Source of the DNA: Fidelibacterota bacterium
Lineage (GTDB): Bacteria; Fidelibacterota; UBA2242
Assembly (NCBI GenBank): GCA_003527965.1
Contig: DPVY01000343.1
Span: 1 to 5,593, forward strand
Direction: 5' to 3'
DNA length: 5,593 bases
The notes below the pieces were generated by a model. The model did no database searches. It was not told where the DNA came from and worked only from the letters and a program-made list of their open reading frames with translations. Positions 1 to 4,990 of the stretch are shown piece after piece (within the stretch, counting starts at the first letter, position 1; each line of letters opens with the position of its first letter). The position numbers and the translations under genes were made by a program.

Positions 1-34
1 TGAGACAATAGCTCCGGAGGGCGTCAAAATCCAT
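1..34 (-). CDS. MmcQ/YjbR-family protein, N-terminal 11 codons only (runs off left edge)
   Basis: Reading leftward from an ATG at 34-32, the minus strand encodes MDFDALRSYCL before the window ends. This closely matches the usual opening of MmcQ/YjbR proteins (Met, acidic/hydrophobic, LR.YCL), a family of small proteins of about 110-120 residues with a CyaY-like fold, often annotated as DNA-binding. An AAGGA Shine-Dalgarno at 46-42 lies 7 bases upstream. It overlaps the stop codon (47-45) of the preceding small membrane gene, so the two genes are probably co-transcribed and translationally close. Only 11 residues are visible, so the family call rests on a short N-terminal signature. That a gene starts here is well supported by the RBS and spacing; what it is remains likely but unproven. 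Confidence 0.6.
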   Translation of the reverse strand, partial: MDFDALRSYCL

Positions 35-44
35 GCCTTATTCC

Positions 45-272
45 TTAATCTTTTACTATTGTGGTGAATTTCCGTTTGCGGATCGAGCAGGTCACTCCCG
101 CCAACAGTACACAGATTATCGTGCTGATTGGTGTCCAGGTACAATGGGCGTAGTAACCCAGCATACAGGCTTTAGACGCCGAGGTCTGGGGAATCAGGGT
201 GGAAATTGCCGCCAAGATAAAAATAATGGTCAGGGCTATAAGATAGCTGTAGCCTTTTTTACGATGTTTCAT
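45..272 (-). CDS. Small two-helix membrane protein with four cysteines, function unknown
   Basis: I do not know a function for this 75-aa protein. A basic N-terminus (MKHRKKGYSY) is followed by a first hydrophobic helix at about residues 10-27, then a short polar segment with a distinctive cluster (SKACMLGYYAHCTWTPIST, residues 33-51). A second helix spans about 48-64, with a basic tail (SIRKRK) after it. Cysteines are C36, C44, C54 and C62. The positive-inside pattern predicts both ends in the cytoplasm and the C36/C44 loop outside. The frame can also open at TTG 275, but GGGAGG at 283-278 is only 2 bases from that codon and 5 bases from ATG 272, so I chose ATG. The gene starts 21 bases after the M48 protease stop and ends 10 bases before the MmcQ-like ATG, which indicates an operon. 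The Cys-loop pattern looks conserved rather than random, but I cannot name a family. Confidence 0.75.
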   Translation of the reverse strand: MKHRKKGYSYLIALTIIFILAAISTLIPQTSASKACMLGYYAHCTWTPISTIICVLLAGVTCSIRKRKFTTIVKD

Positions 273-277
273 CAATA

Positions 278-283
278 CCTCCC
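278..283 (-). promoter_or_regulatory. Ribosome binding site of the small membrane protein
   Basis: GGGAGG on the minus strand lies 5 bases before ATG 272 and 2 bases before TTG 275. The spacing favours the ATG. It sits in the short gap after the protease stop codon. Confidence 0.65.
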
Positions 284-293
284 GGGTTGAAAT

Positions 294-1409
294 TTATTTA
301 TTAGCATGGGGTTGCAGTCGGGCAATCCGTTTTTCGATGGAAGGATGACTGTAAAACATAAATTCGATGAACGGGTGGGGTGTGCGATCTGAGAGGTTTT
401 TTTCCGCTAATTTGTTTAGACCGGCGATGAAGGGTTCCGGATTTCCGGTTACATTAATTGCAAAGTCATCCGCGGCTCGTTCATTTGAGCGGGAATAGGC
501 GTTCATTAATGGCGCCGTAATAAATTGATAAATTGTCAGTAAAATGCCAATTAGGGGGAGTGCTGCGATCTGAGCCGGACTGCTGAAGTGAAACAGGATA
601 CGGGTGGAATCGTAGGCCCGGGAGACCAGGAAGAGACCGATAAAGGTAACCACGATCCCCAGCGCCATGCCTTTCCAGATATGTTTCAGGCGATAATGCC
701 CTAATTCGTGTGCCAGCACCGCCAGGATTTCGTCTTTGCTCATTGTATTAATCAATGTGTCGCCCAGAATTACGCGCTTGGATTTTCCAATGCCGGTAAA
801 GGCGGCGTTGGCCTTGCGGGTGTTCTTGCTGAGGTTGAACTGGTAGACGCCCGCCAATTGCAGACCGGATTCGCGACATAGGTCGGCAACATCCCCGGCC
901 AGTTCTTCATCCTGCAGAGGACTGAATTTGTAGAACAGCGGAAAGAGCAGGATCGGCGCCAGCCGGGCTAAAATAATGGAAAAAAGGACTATGACGACGC
1001 CCATCCAAAACCACCAGTTTTCCGGAAAGTATTTGAGTAAAGTAAAAAATATTACAAGAATCATCAGCATGATGGGGTAGGAGATCAGGATTTGTTTGGT
1101 TTGTTCCCAGAGCCAGGCGCCGAACGATTGATTGCTGAGCTGAAAGCGGTGTTCGATCAAATAACCCGAGCTAAAGGAGAAAGGCAGCAGAATTATACCT
1201 TCGCCGATGCCTAACAGAGTAATAAAAATAACCAGTACGGCGTAATCATTTTGCACGAATTGGCGGATATGATCTTCTAATTTTAAGGTAAAGCCGGTCA
1301 GCACGATGGCAACCAGAAACCCCAGACCGATGATAAATTGAATGGCGGACAGAATTAATTGATAGCGTTGATATTGCTTGCCGGCTGTGGTTTGAGAAGC
1401 TTCCGTCAT
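294..1409 (-). CDS. M48-family integral membrane zinc metalloprotease (Ste24/CAAX-protease-like)
   Basis: This 371-aa protein is a multi-pass membrane zinc endopeptidase of the M48 family, closer in architecture to Ste24/CAAX prenyl protease than to the shorter HtpX. Hydrophobic segments lie at about residues 17-40, 57-80, 108-126, 132-156, 245-264 and 283-300. The zinc site is HELGH (H234, E235, H238), and the third ligand is probably E310 in the ExxAD motif E310-R-A-A-D314. Other family signatures are NAAFTGIGKSKRVILGD (201-217) just before the catalytic helix and SHPS (354-357) in the C-terminal tail. In bacteria such enzymes are linked to membrane-protein quality control or peptide cleavage; the substrate here is unknown. 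An AAGGAG at 1425-1420 lies 10 bases before the ATG. It follows the Nfu-type gene by 75 bases and precedes the small membrane protein by 21. The active-site residues are all present. Confidence 0.95.
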   Translation of the reverse strand: MTEASQTTAGKQYQRYQLILSAIQFIIGLGFLVAIVLTGFTLKLEDHIRQFVQNDYAVLVIFITLLGIGEGIILLPFSFSSGYLIEHRFQLSNQSFGAWLWEQTKQILISYPIMLMILVIFFTLLKYFPENWWFWMGVVIVLFSIILARLAPILLFPLFYKFSPLQDEELAGDVADLCRESGLQLAGVYQFNLSKNTRKANAAFTGIGKSKRVILGDTLINTMSKDEILAVLAHELGHYRLKHIWKGMALGIVVTFIGLFLVSRAYDSTRILFHFSSPAQIAALPLIGILLTIYQFITAPLMNAYSRSNERAADDFAINVTGNPEPFIAGLNKLAEKNLSDRTPHPFIEFMFYSHPSIEKRIARLQPHANK

Positions 1410-1428
1410 TTTGTAGTGGCTCCTTAAT

Positions 1429-1445
1429 TCAAGGGTCTTCCTTGA
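1429..1445 (-). other. Small hairpin in the leader of the M48 protease
   Basis: A 6-bp inverted repeat (minus strand TCAAGG, loop AAGAC, CCTTGA) lies in the 75-base gap after the Nfu-type gene, directly upstream of the protease Shine-Dalgarno at 1425-1420. No T-run follows on the minus strand, so it is not an intrinsic terminator. It could modulate translation initiation or mRNA stability, or be chance. Confidence 0.3.
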
Positions 1446-1484
1446 GTGCAGTTATGTAAAAAATAATGTCCAAGTGGATTTGTA

Positions 1485-1709
1485 TCAGAAAACCTGTTCG
1501 ACGGCTTTTACTTCAGGAATCTCTTTCTTGAGTTTATTTTCAATGCCCATTTTCAGAGTATAGGTGCTCATGGGGCAGCTGCCGCAGGCGCCGGTCAGGC
1601 GAACTTTGACAATGCCGTCTTCAGTGACGCCAACCAGTTCCACATCGCCGCCATCGGCTTGCAGCATGGGACGAACAGTTTCGATGACTTTTTGGACTTT
1701 ATCTTTCAT
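1485..1709 (-). CDS. Stand-alone NifU C-terminal (Nfu) domain Fe-S cluster scaffold/carrier
   Basis: This 74-aa protein is a complete Nfu domain and nothing else. Nfu proteins assemble or carry a [4Fe-4S] cluster, bridged between two subunits, and hand it to apo-enzymes in the cytoplasm. The sequence opens with the usual amphipathic helix (KVQKVIETVRPMLQADGGDVEL), the DGGDVEL signature lies at residues 19-25, and the cluster-binding CxxC is C42-G-S-C45 in the stretch TGACGSCPMS. The helix after it (TLKMGIENKLKK) and the ending PEVKAVEQVF are typical. The frame extends upstream to ATG 1724 and TTG 1742, but only the ATG at 1709 has a good Shine-Dalgarno (AAAGGA at 1721-1716, GGA 6 bases before the ATG), and it gives the normal family start. 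It is the first gene of the leftward set. It lacks the A-type domain seen in NfuA and the IscU domain of full NifU. Confidence 0.95.
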   Translation of the reverse strand: MKDKVQKVIETVRPMLQADGGDVELVGVTEDGIVKVRLTGACGSCPMSTYTLKMGIENKLKKEIPEVKAVEQVF

Positions 1710-1715
1710 CTTGTT

Positions 1716-1721
1716 TCCTTT
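1716..1721 (-). promoter_or_regulatory. Ribosome binding site deciding the Nfu-type gene start
   Basis: AAAGGA on the minus strand, with GGA 6 bases before ATG 1709. The upstream in-frame starts at ATG 1724 and TTG 1742 have only AT-rich sequence before them, so the shorter 74-aa product is preferred. Confidence 0.6.
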
Positions 1722-1778
1722 CATGAAAATTAATTCTTTCAATAATTCATACTAAAAATCATTATGCAAATAAATTAG

Positions 1779-1784
1779 TGTCAA
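1779..1784 (-). promoter_or_regulatory. Possible -35 element for the leftward Nfu/M48 gene set
   Basis: A perfect TTGACA lies on the minus strand about 70 bases upstream of the Nfu-type ATG. The best nearby -10-like hexamer, CATAAT at 1766-1761, is only 12 bases away, too close for a standard sigma-70 promoter; at 17 bases the hexamer is a poor TGATTT. The region is where a promoter is expected, but this exact assignment is weak. Confidence 0.22.
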
Positions 1785-1792
1785 TAATTGAA

Positions 1793-1839
1793 TTTTCTAA
1801 GAAAAGAATTGACCAATAGCACAAAATTTTGTAAATAAT
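1793..1839 (+). promoter_or_regulatory. AT-rich palindromes and a weak rightward promoter-like pair
   Basis: Two small perfect palindromes lie in the divergent gap: TTTTCT-A-AGAAAA at 1793-1805 and the 12-base ACAAAATTTTGT at 1821-1832. On the plus strand TTGACC (1809-1814) is followed by TAAATA (1832-1837, 17-base spacer, poor match) or AATAAT (1834-1839, 19-base spacer, 5 of 6). The second palindrome would fall inside the spacer, a position where a regulator could block transcription. In such AT-rich sequence palindromes this short can arise by chance. Confidence 0.25.
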
Positions 1840-2228
1840 CCGGTTATTTTCATTGGAACAATTTCTGGCCCTTTATTTTAATTATCGGCGTTCTCTTCCT
1901 CTATTTAAACCCGGGCAACTGGTACCGCATGGAGGAATTATGGCCAACATTTATCTTGGCGCCGGGTATCGGTTTCCTGTTTATGTTTCTCTTCGGACCA
2001 AAAGGTAACGTTCTCTGGATTCCGTGTTCCATATTAGTGATCATTGCCCTGCTATTCTATGCCCGCTTCTGGTTTATCTTGCGCTACGAGCCGGTGGTGC
2101 TGATACTGATTGGTTTGTACAGCATTTTGAGGGTATATGGGGTAAAGACAGTCACGTGTCCGAAAATCACGTGGATTTTTGACGAATACCGGTTATTCGA
2201 AATATTTTTAAATAGGAGCGACTATTCC
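1839..2228 (+). pseudogene. 5'-truncated multi-helix membrane protein remnant (LiaI/LiaF-TM or DUF5668-like)
   Basis: The frame opens just after a TAA at 1836-1838 and reads as membrane protein at once (SGYFHWNNFWPFILIIGVL from 1839). There is no ATG, GTG or TTG until ATG 1929, which falls between two helices and has no Shine-Dalgarno before it. Four helices can be seen: about 1863-1907, 1938-2000 (LWPTFILAPGIGFLFMFLFG), 2016-2081 and 2085-2129. The repeated W-P-x-x-I-L-x-x-G rhythm resembles LiaI/LiaF-TM or DUF5668-type small membrane proteins, which normally start with one more helix. The likely reading is a gene that has lost its 5' end. Adding one base near 1837 would join a short upstream reading (AQNFVNN) to this frame, but a TGA follows shortly upstream. 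The frame continues without a stop into the YkgJ-type gene. Alternatively the whole frame from ATG 1929 to 2525 is one 198-aa membrane-anchored CxxCxxCC protein. The identity is tentative. Confidence 0.45.
2214..2218 (+). promoter_or_regulatory. Ribosome binding site supporting TTG start at 2229
   Basis: AGGAG lies 10 bases upstream of TTG 2229, inside the longer open frame. It is the only good Shine-Dalgarno in this frame; ATG 1929 has none before it. It therefore argues that the cysteine-rich protein is translated on its own. Confidence 0.5.
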
Positions 2229-2525
2229 TTGAATAAAGAAAAGCATAATTTTGATAAAAGACAATTGTTCCCGGAAGAACGCGAATTTGAAGAAATCTGT
2301 ATCCGCTGCGGCGCCTGCTGCGGGGCTTATGACGGTGATCCCTGTGAGCACTTGCAAAGAGACGGGGACGGGAGTTATTTTTGTGATGATTATGAAAACC
2401 GCCTGGGAATTCATCATACCGTCAGCGGTGTGGAAATGGAATGCCTGCCGATTATGGAAAAACTTCGGGAAGACTGGATCGGGGATCATTTGTGCGCTTA
2501 TAAAAACAGGTTTACAGAAAAATGA
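2229..2525 (+). CDS. YkgJ-family (UPF0153-type) cysteine-cluster protein, TTG start
   Basis: This 98-aa protein carries the YkgJ-type putative Zn/Fe-binding signature CxxCxxCC (C24, C27, C30, C31 in ICIRCGACCGAYDGDPCEHL), followed by C39, C52, C72 and C89. The order C-G-x-C-C, D-G-D-P-C-E-H-L, Y-x-C-x-x-Y-E-N-R and V-S-G-x-E matches small single-domain members of the family. Their metal site is proposed from the conserved cysteines; the biochemical role is not established. The start is the main uncertainty: the frame is open from 1839, and an ATG at 1929 would give a 198-aa protein with four hydrophobic segments. I prefer TTG 2229 because AGGAG lies 10 bases upstream, the length is normal for stand-alone members, and the frame before it looks like an unrelated membrane protein. 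It converges with the kinase gene. The stop codon is followed by a weak terminator-like hairpin. Confidence 0.75.
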   Translation: MNKEKHNFDKRQLFPEEREFEEICIRCGACCGAYDGDPCEHLQRDGDGSYFCDDYENRLGIHHTVSGVEMECLPIMEKLREDWIGDHLCAYKNRFTEK

Positions 2526-2546
2526 TCCGGATTGATCTGTTTTTTT
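2518..2546 (+). terminator. Weak intrinsic terminator of the YkgJ-type gene
   Basis: A 4-bp GATC/GATC stem (2524-2527 with 2534-2537, loop CGGATT) overlaps the stop codon. It is followed by TG and seven Ts (2540-2546), and a run of five As (2518-2522) can extend the stem across a small internal loop. The T-run is good and the stem is short, so termination would be inefficient unless helped by the stronger hairpin that follows at 2548. Confidence 0.35.
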
Positions 2547-2547
2547 A

Positions 2548-2581
2548 TTTTCGTTACAAAGCCCCAGTTTTGTAACGAAAA
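2548..2581. repeat. REP-like palindrome, copy 1 (13-bp hairpin, 8-nt loop)
   Basis: TTTTCGTTACAAA (2548-2560) pairs perfectly with 2569-2581, leaving the loop GCCCCAGT (2561-2568). The core 2552-2577 is the inverted counterpart of the palindrome at 2596-2621, matching 20 of 26 bases. The six differences form three compensatory pairs (details in the findings). No T-run follows on either strand, so it is not a classical terminator. It lies between convergent genes, as REP/BIME elements often do. Confidence 0.8.
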
Positions 2582-2595
2582 CTACATCTTGCAAA

Positions 2596-2621
2596 CATTC
2601 CCAAACTGGGGCTTGGGAATG
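2596..2621. repeat. REP-like palindrome, copy 2 (inverted; 9-bp hairpin, 8-nt loop)
   Basis: CATTCCCAA (2596-2604) pairs perfectly with TTGGGAATG (2613-2621), leaving the loop ACTGGGGC (2605-2612). This loop is the exact reverse complement of the copy 1 loop, so the two hairpins could form a kissing complex. Alternatively, 2559-2570 can pair with 2603-2614 in a 12-bp helix that excludes both hairpins. A 14-base spacer (2582-2595) separates the two copies. No transposase is present in the window. Confidence 0.8.
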
Positions 2622-2656
2622 AGTAAATTAAAAACTATTTTTAAACACAGAAATAC

Positions 2657-2712
2657 AAAATTCGCAAAGTTTATATTATTAAAAATTAAGTTCTTACCTT
2701 TGCGTTAATTTT
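2657..2712. repeat. Imperfect inverted repeat downstream of the kinase gene
   Basis: CGCAAAG (2663-2669) is repeated inverted as CTTTGCG (2698-2704). With a 2-base bulge (2705-2706) the stem continues as AAAATT (2657-2662) with AATTTT (2707-2712), giving 13 bp around a 28-base AT-rich loop. On the minus strand it comes 17 bases after the kinase stop and ends in AATTTTG, so it could serve as a weak terminator. It could also be another dispersed-repeat fragment. Confidence 0.4.
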
Positions 2713-2728
2713 CCGACTTTTTACGAGA

Positions 2729-4990
2729 TCATAAATTTTTATTTTGCGAATCTAAAACTTTCCGCACTTTTTTTAGCAGATCTGCCGTTGAAAAAGGCTT
2801 CTGAATAAACGCCAACTCCGTACTTGAAATACCATGCCGTAGAACCATATCATCCGTATAACCGGACATGAAGAGAACTTTTATTTTCGGGTCAATATCC
2901 AAAACTTTATTTGCCAACTCCCGACCGTTCATATTCGGCATGATGACATCTGTTATAAGCAGGTGAATGTTGCTCGAATTGTTTTTGGGAAAATATTGCA
3001 GGGCTTCATGACCGTTACCCGCCTCCAGGACGTTGTACCCGTATTTTTTCAGGGAACTTACTGCAAATTTGCGAACGGATTTCTCATCCTCAGCAACTAA
3101 AATTGTTTCATTTCCACTCAAATCTGAAATAACATCGTCAGGATTTGTTTCAGGTTCGGAAATTTCTTCATTAGTACAGGGAAAGTATATTTTAAAAGTG
3201 GTGCCGACATTCGGTTCACTGTAAACATAAATAAATCCATCATTTTGTTTAACAATACCGTAAACCGTGGAAAGACCTAATCCTGTTCCCTTGCCCTTTT
3301 CCTTTGTGGTGAAAAATGGTTCAAAAATTTGATCCCTTATTTCTTTTCCCATTCCAATTCCCGTATCGCTCACGGAAATTAATACATAAGAACCCGGTTT
3401 CACGCCGGAATGCTCTTTTGCATATTCACCGTCGAGCGCTACATTTTTGGTTTCAAAGGTTAAAAGTCCGCCGTTGGGCATAGCATCGCGGGCGTTAACT
3501 GACAGATTCATGATTATTTGTTCGATCTGTGCCGGATCAGCCTTGATAAGCTTAATATCCTGTTCTAATGTAATTTGAATTTCAATGTCCTCACCTATAA
3601 CCCGGTGGAGCATTTTTTGCATATCGGTAATAACTGAGTTGATATTGACTATGGATAACTTTATGAATTGTCTGCGGCTAAATGCAAGCAACTGGTTAGT
3701 GAGTGAAGCCGCCTTCTTGCCCGCAATTTCTATTTGATGGAAGTATTCATAGACGGGATGGTCTTTGCTTATAGCCATGTTTGCAAGTTCGCAGTAGCCG
3801 AGGATTACAGTAAGAATATTATTAAAATCATGAGCAACTCCGCCGGCTAATTTTCCAATTGCCTCCATCTTTTGTGACTGAACAAGTTGCTGCTCAAGTT
3901 TTTTTCGCTCTGTTAAATCTCGCAGTATTCCCTGAGTGGCGATGCCGTCTTTATAAGTGATATATGAGACCGATACTTCTACGATTACTTCCTTGCCGTC
4001 CCGCGTAATAGCCGTGAATTCATATTTTGGATCGATATTTTCCCCGTTTGCCAGGCGTCTTTCTCTTTCCCTAATAAGAGGGCGGCTTTTTGAAGCAACA
4101 AGATCAATAAAATTAAAGTCGGGGCGGTTTACTTCTTCTAAAGTTACACCGAACATATCGCAGAATTTTCGATTGACGATCTCAAATTTGTTGTCGTAGA
4201 GAAGATAGATAGCGTCGTTGGAACCTTCTATCAATTGACGATATTTGTGTTCACTTTCCCGCAGAGCTTTCTCAGCCTCGTCTCTTTTGATATTTTGAGT
4301 GTTAATCTGCTCCAGCAAATCGTTAAACTTGTCATAGAGGAAACCAATCTCATCGGAGCTGGGCTTTTGAACTCTGATGGAATAATTATTTTCAGAACTG
4401 ATTTTGCCGGTAATTTCCGCTAAATCCAGAATCGGTTTCGTGATGACTCTTTGGAGTTTAAGAGTAATCAGATAGGCAAATAAAATAAGAATAACCGTAA
4501 AGAGTATTGACTGTAATAAATAAATTCTGATTTTGGCATTTAGCTCTTCAGTTGATAACTGAAAGTAAATAATACCGTAATTTTTGTCACGATAAAGCAG
4601 GGGCTGAAAAAGATGCAGCCGGTTGCCGGTGAATTCAAAGTAAGGTAAATTTTCAGGAACAGGTGGGATAGCGTCCGGGGTAAAGCGGCTGAAAGAGGCA
4701 AATTGTTTACCGGTGGCGTCCCAGACGCCGGCATAAAGGAGGTTATCCAATGATTGCAAAGTTGAAAGAACCTCTTCGGCGCCGGTCTGATCTTGAAAAA
4801 CCAGCGGGGGGATACAGTTTGCTCCGGTGAGTTTTGCGTTCAGGAACGTAGAGTCAAGGAGATTTTGTTTTAAAGTTTTTATGTTCCTCAGAATATCGAA
4901 TGAAAATCCCATAACGAGAATTAAAACCGTGACGAACAGAATTATTACTATAATTTTATATTTTATGGACAAGTTGCGGAATAATTTCAT
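2729..4990 (-). CDS. Membrane hybrid histidine kinase: CHASE8-like sensor, HAMP, PAS, HisKA, HATPase, REC
   Basis: This 753-aa protein is a sensor kinase with a fused receiver. In order: TM1 about 11-31; periplasmic segment about 32-156 with a CHASE8-like pattern (LTGANCIPPLVFQDQTGAEEVLSTLQ, then AGVWDATGKQFASF); TM2 about 157-177; HAMP about 178-232; PAS about 244-361; HisKA with phospho-acceptor H387 in GGVAHDFNN; HATPase with the N-box N495/N499/D502, G1 box SDTGIGM (541-547), F-box FEPFFTTK and G2 box GKGTGLGLS (566-574); REC about 628-748 with acidic D635/E636, phospho-acceptor D681, S709 and K731. All catalytic residues are present, so it should autophosphorylate and pass phosphate to its own receiver. 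There is no HPt or DNA-binding output domain, so the final partner lies elsewhere. The start codon overlaps the stop of the YfiR-like gene (ATGA), with AGGGA at 5002-4998 seven bases upstream, so the pair is translationally coupled. The CHASE8 call is by pattern and the rest is firm. Confidence 0.96.
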   Translation of the reverse strand: MKLFRNLSIKYKIIVIILFVTVLILVMGFSFDILRNIKTLKQNLLDSTFLNAKLTGANCIPPLVFQDQTGAEEVLSTLQSLDNLLYAGVWDATGKQFASFSRFTPDAIPPVPENLPYFEFTGNRLHLFQPLLYRDKNYGIIYFQLSTEELNAKIRIYLLQSILFTVILILFAYLITLKLQRVITKPILDLAEITGKISSENNYSIRVQKPSSDEIGFLYDKFNDLLEQINTQNIKRDEAEKALRESEHKYRQLIEGSNDAIYLLYDNKFEIVNRKFCDMFGVTLEEVNRPDFNFIDLVASKSRPLIRERERRLANGENIDPKYEFTAITRDGKEVIVEVSVSYITYKDGIATQGILRDLTERKKLEQQLVQSQKMEAIGKLAGGVAHDFNNILTVILGYCELANMAISKDHPVYEYFHQIEIAGKKAASLTNQLLAFSRRQFIKLSIVNINSVITDMQKMLHRVIGEDIEIQITLEQDIKLIKADPAQIEQIIMNLSVNARDAMPNGGLLTFETKNVALDGEYAKEHSGVKPGSYVLISVSDTGIGMGKEIRDQIFEPFFTTKEKGKGTGLGLSTVYGIVKQNDGFIYVYSEPNVGTTFKIYFPCTNEEISEPETNPDDVISDLSGNETILVAEDEKSVRKFAVSSLKKYGYNVLEAGNGHEALQYFPKNNSSNIHLLITDVIMPNMNGRELANKVLDIDPKIKVLFMSGYTDDMVLRHGISSTELAFIQKPFSTADLLKKVRKVLDSQNKNL

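Noticed and set aside
33..290. 85-aa open frame on the plus strand
   Set aside because: It is antisense to the small membrane protein, which has a good RBS, helices and operon spacing. The plus-strand translation has no domain features.
1761..1784. Standard sigma-70 promoter TTGACA/CATAAT for the Nfu-type gene
   Set aside because: The spacer is only 12 bases, far short of the usual 16-18, so only a low-confidence -35 candidate was kept.
1940..2008. Short frame from ATG 1940 preceded by GGAGGA
   Set aside because: Although the Shine-Dalgarno-like sequence is good, the frame ends after 22 codons and is out of register with the clear membrane-protein coding.
2251..2535. 94-aa plus-strand frame overlapping the YkgJ-type gene
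   Set aside because: It is a shifted shadow of the cysteine-rich coding frame and lacks the conserved cysteine pattern.
2208..2594. 128-aa open frame on the minus strand
   Set aside because: It lies antisense to the cysteine-cluster gene, runs through the hairpin region, and has no recognisable domain. The plus-strand CxxCxxCC reading explains the sequence.
2548..2621. Hairpins as classical intrinsic terminators
   Set aside because: Neither hairpin is followed by a T-run on either strand. The only T-run (2540-2546) lies before copy 1 on the plus strand.
2548..2712. CRISPR array or insertion-sequence end
   Set aside because: There are only two palindromes, in inverted rather than direct orientation, with no regular spacers. 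No transposase or target-site duplication is visible.
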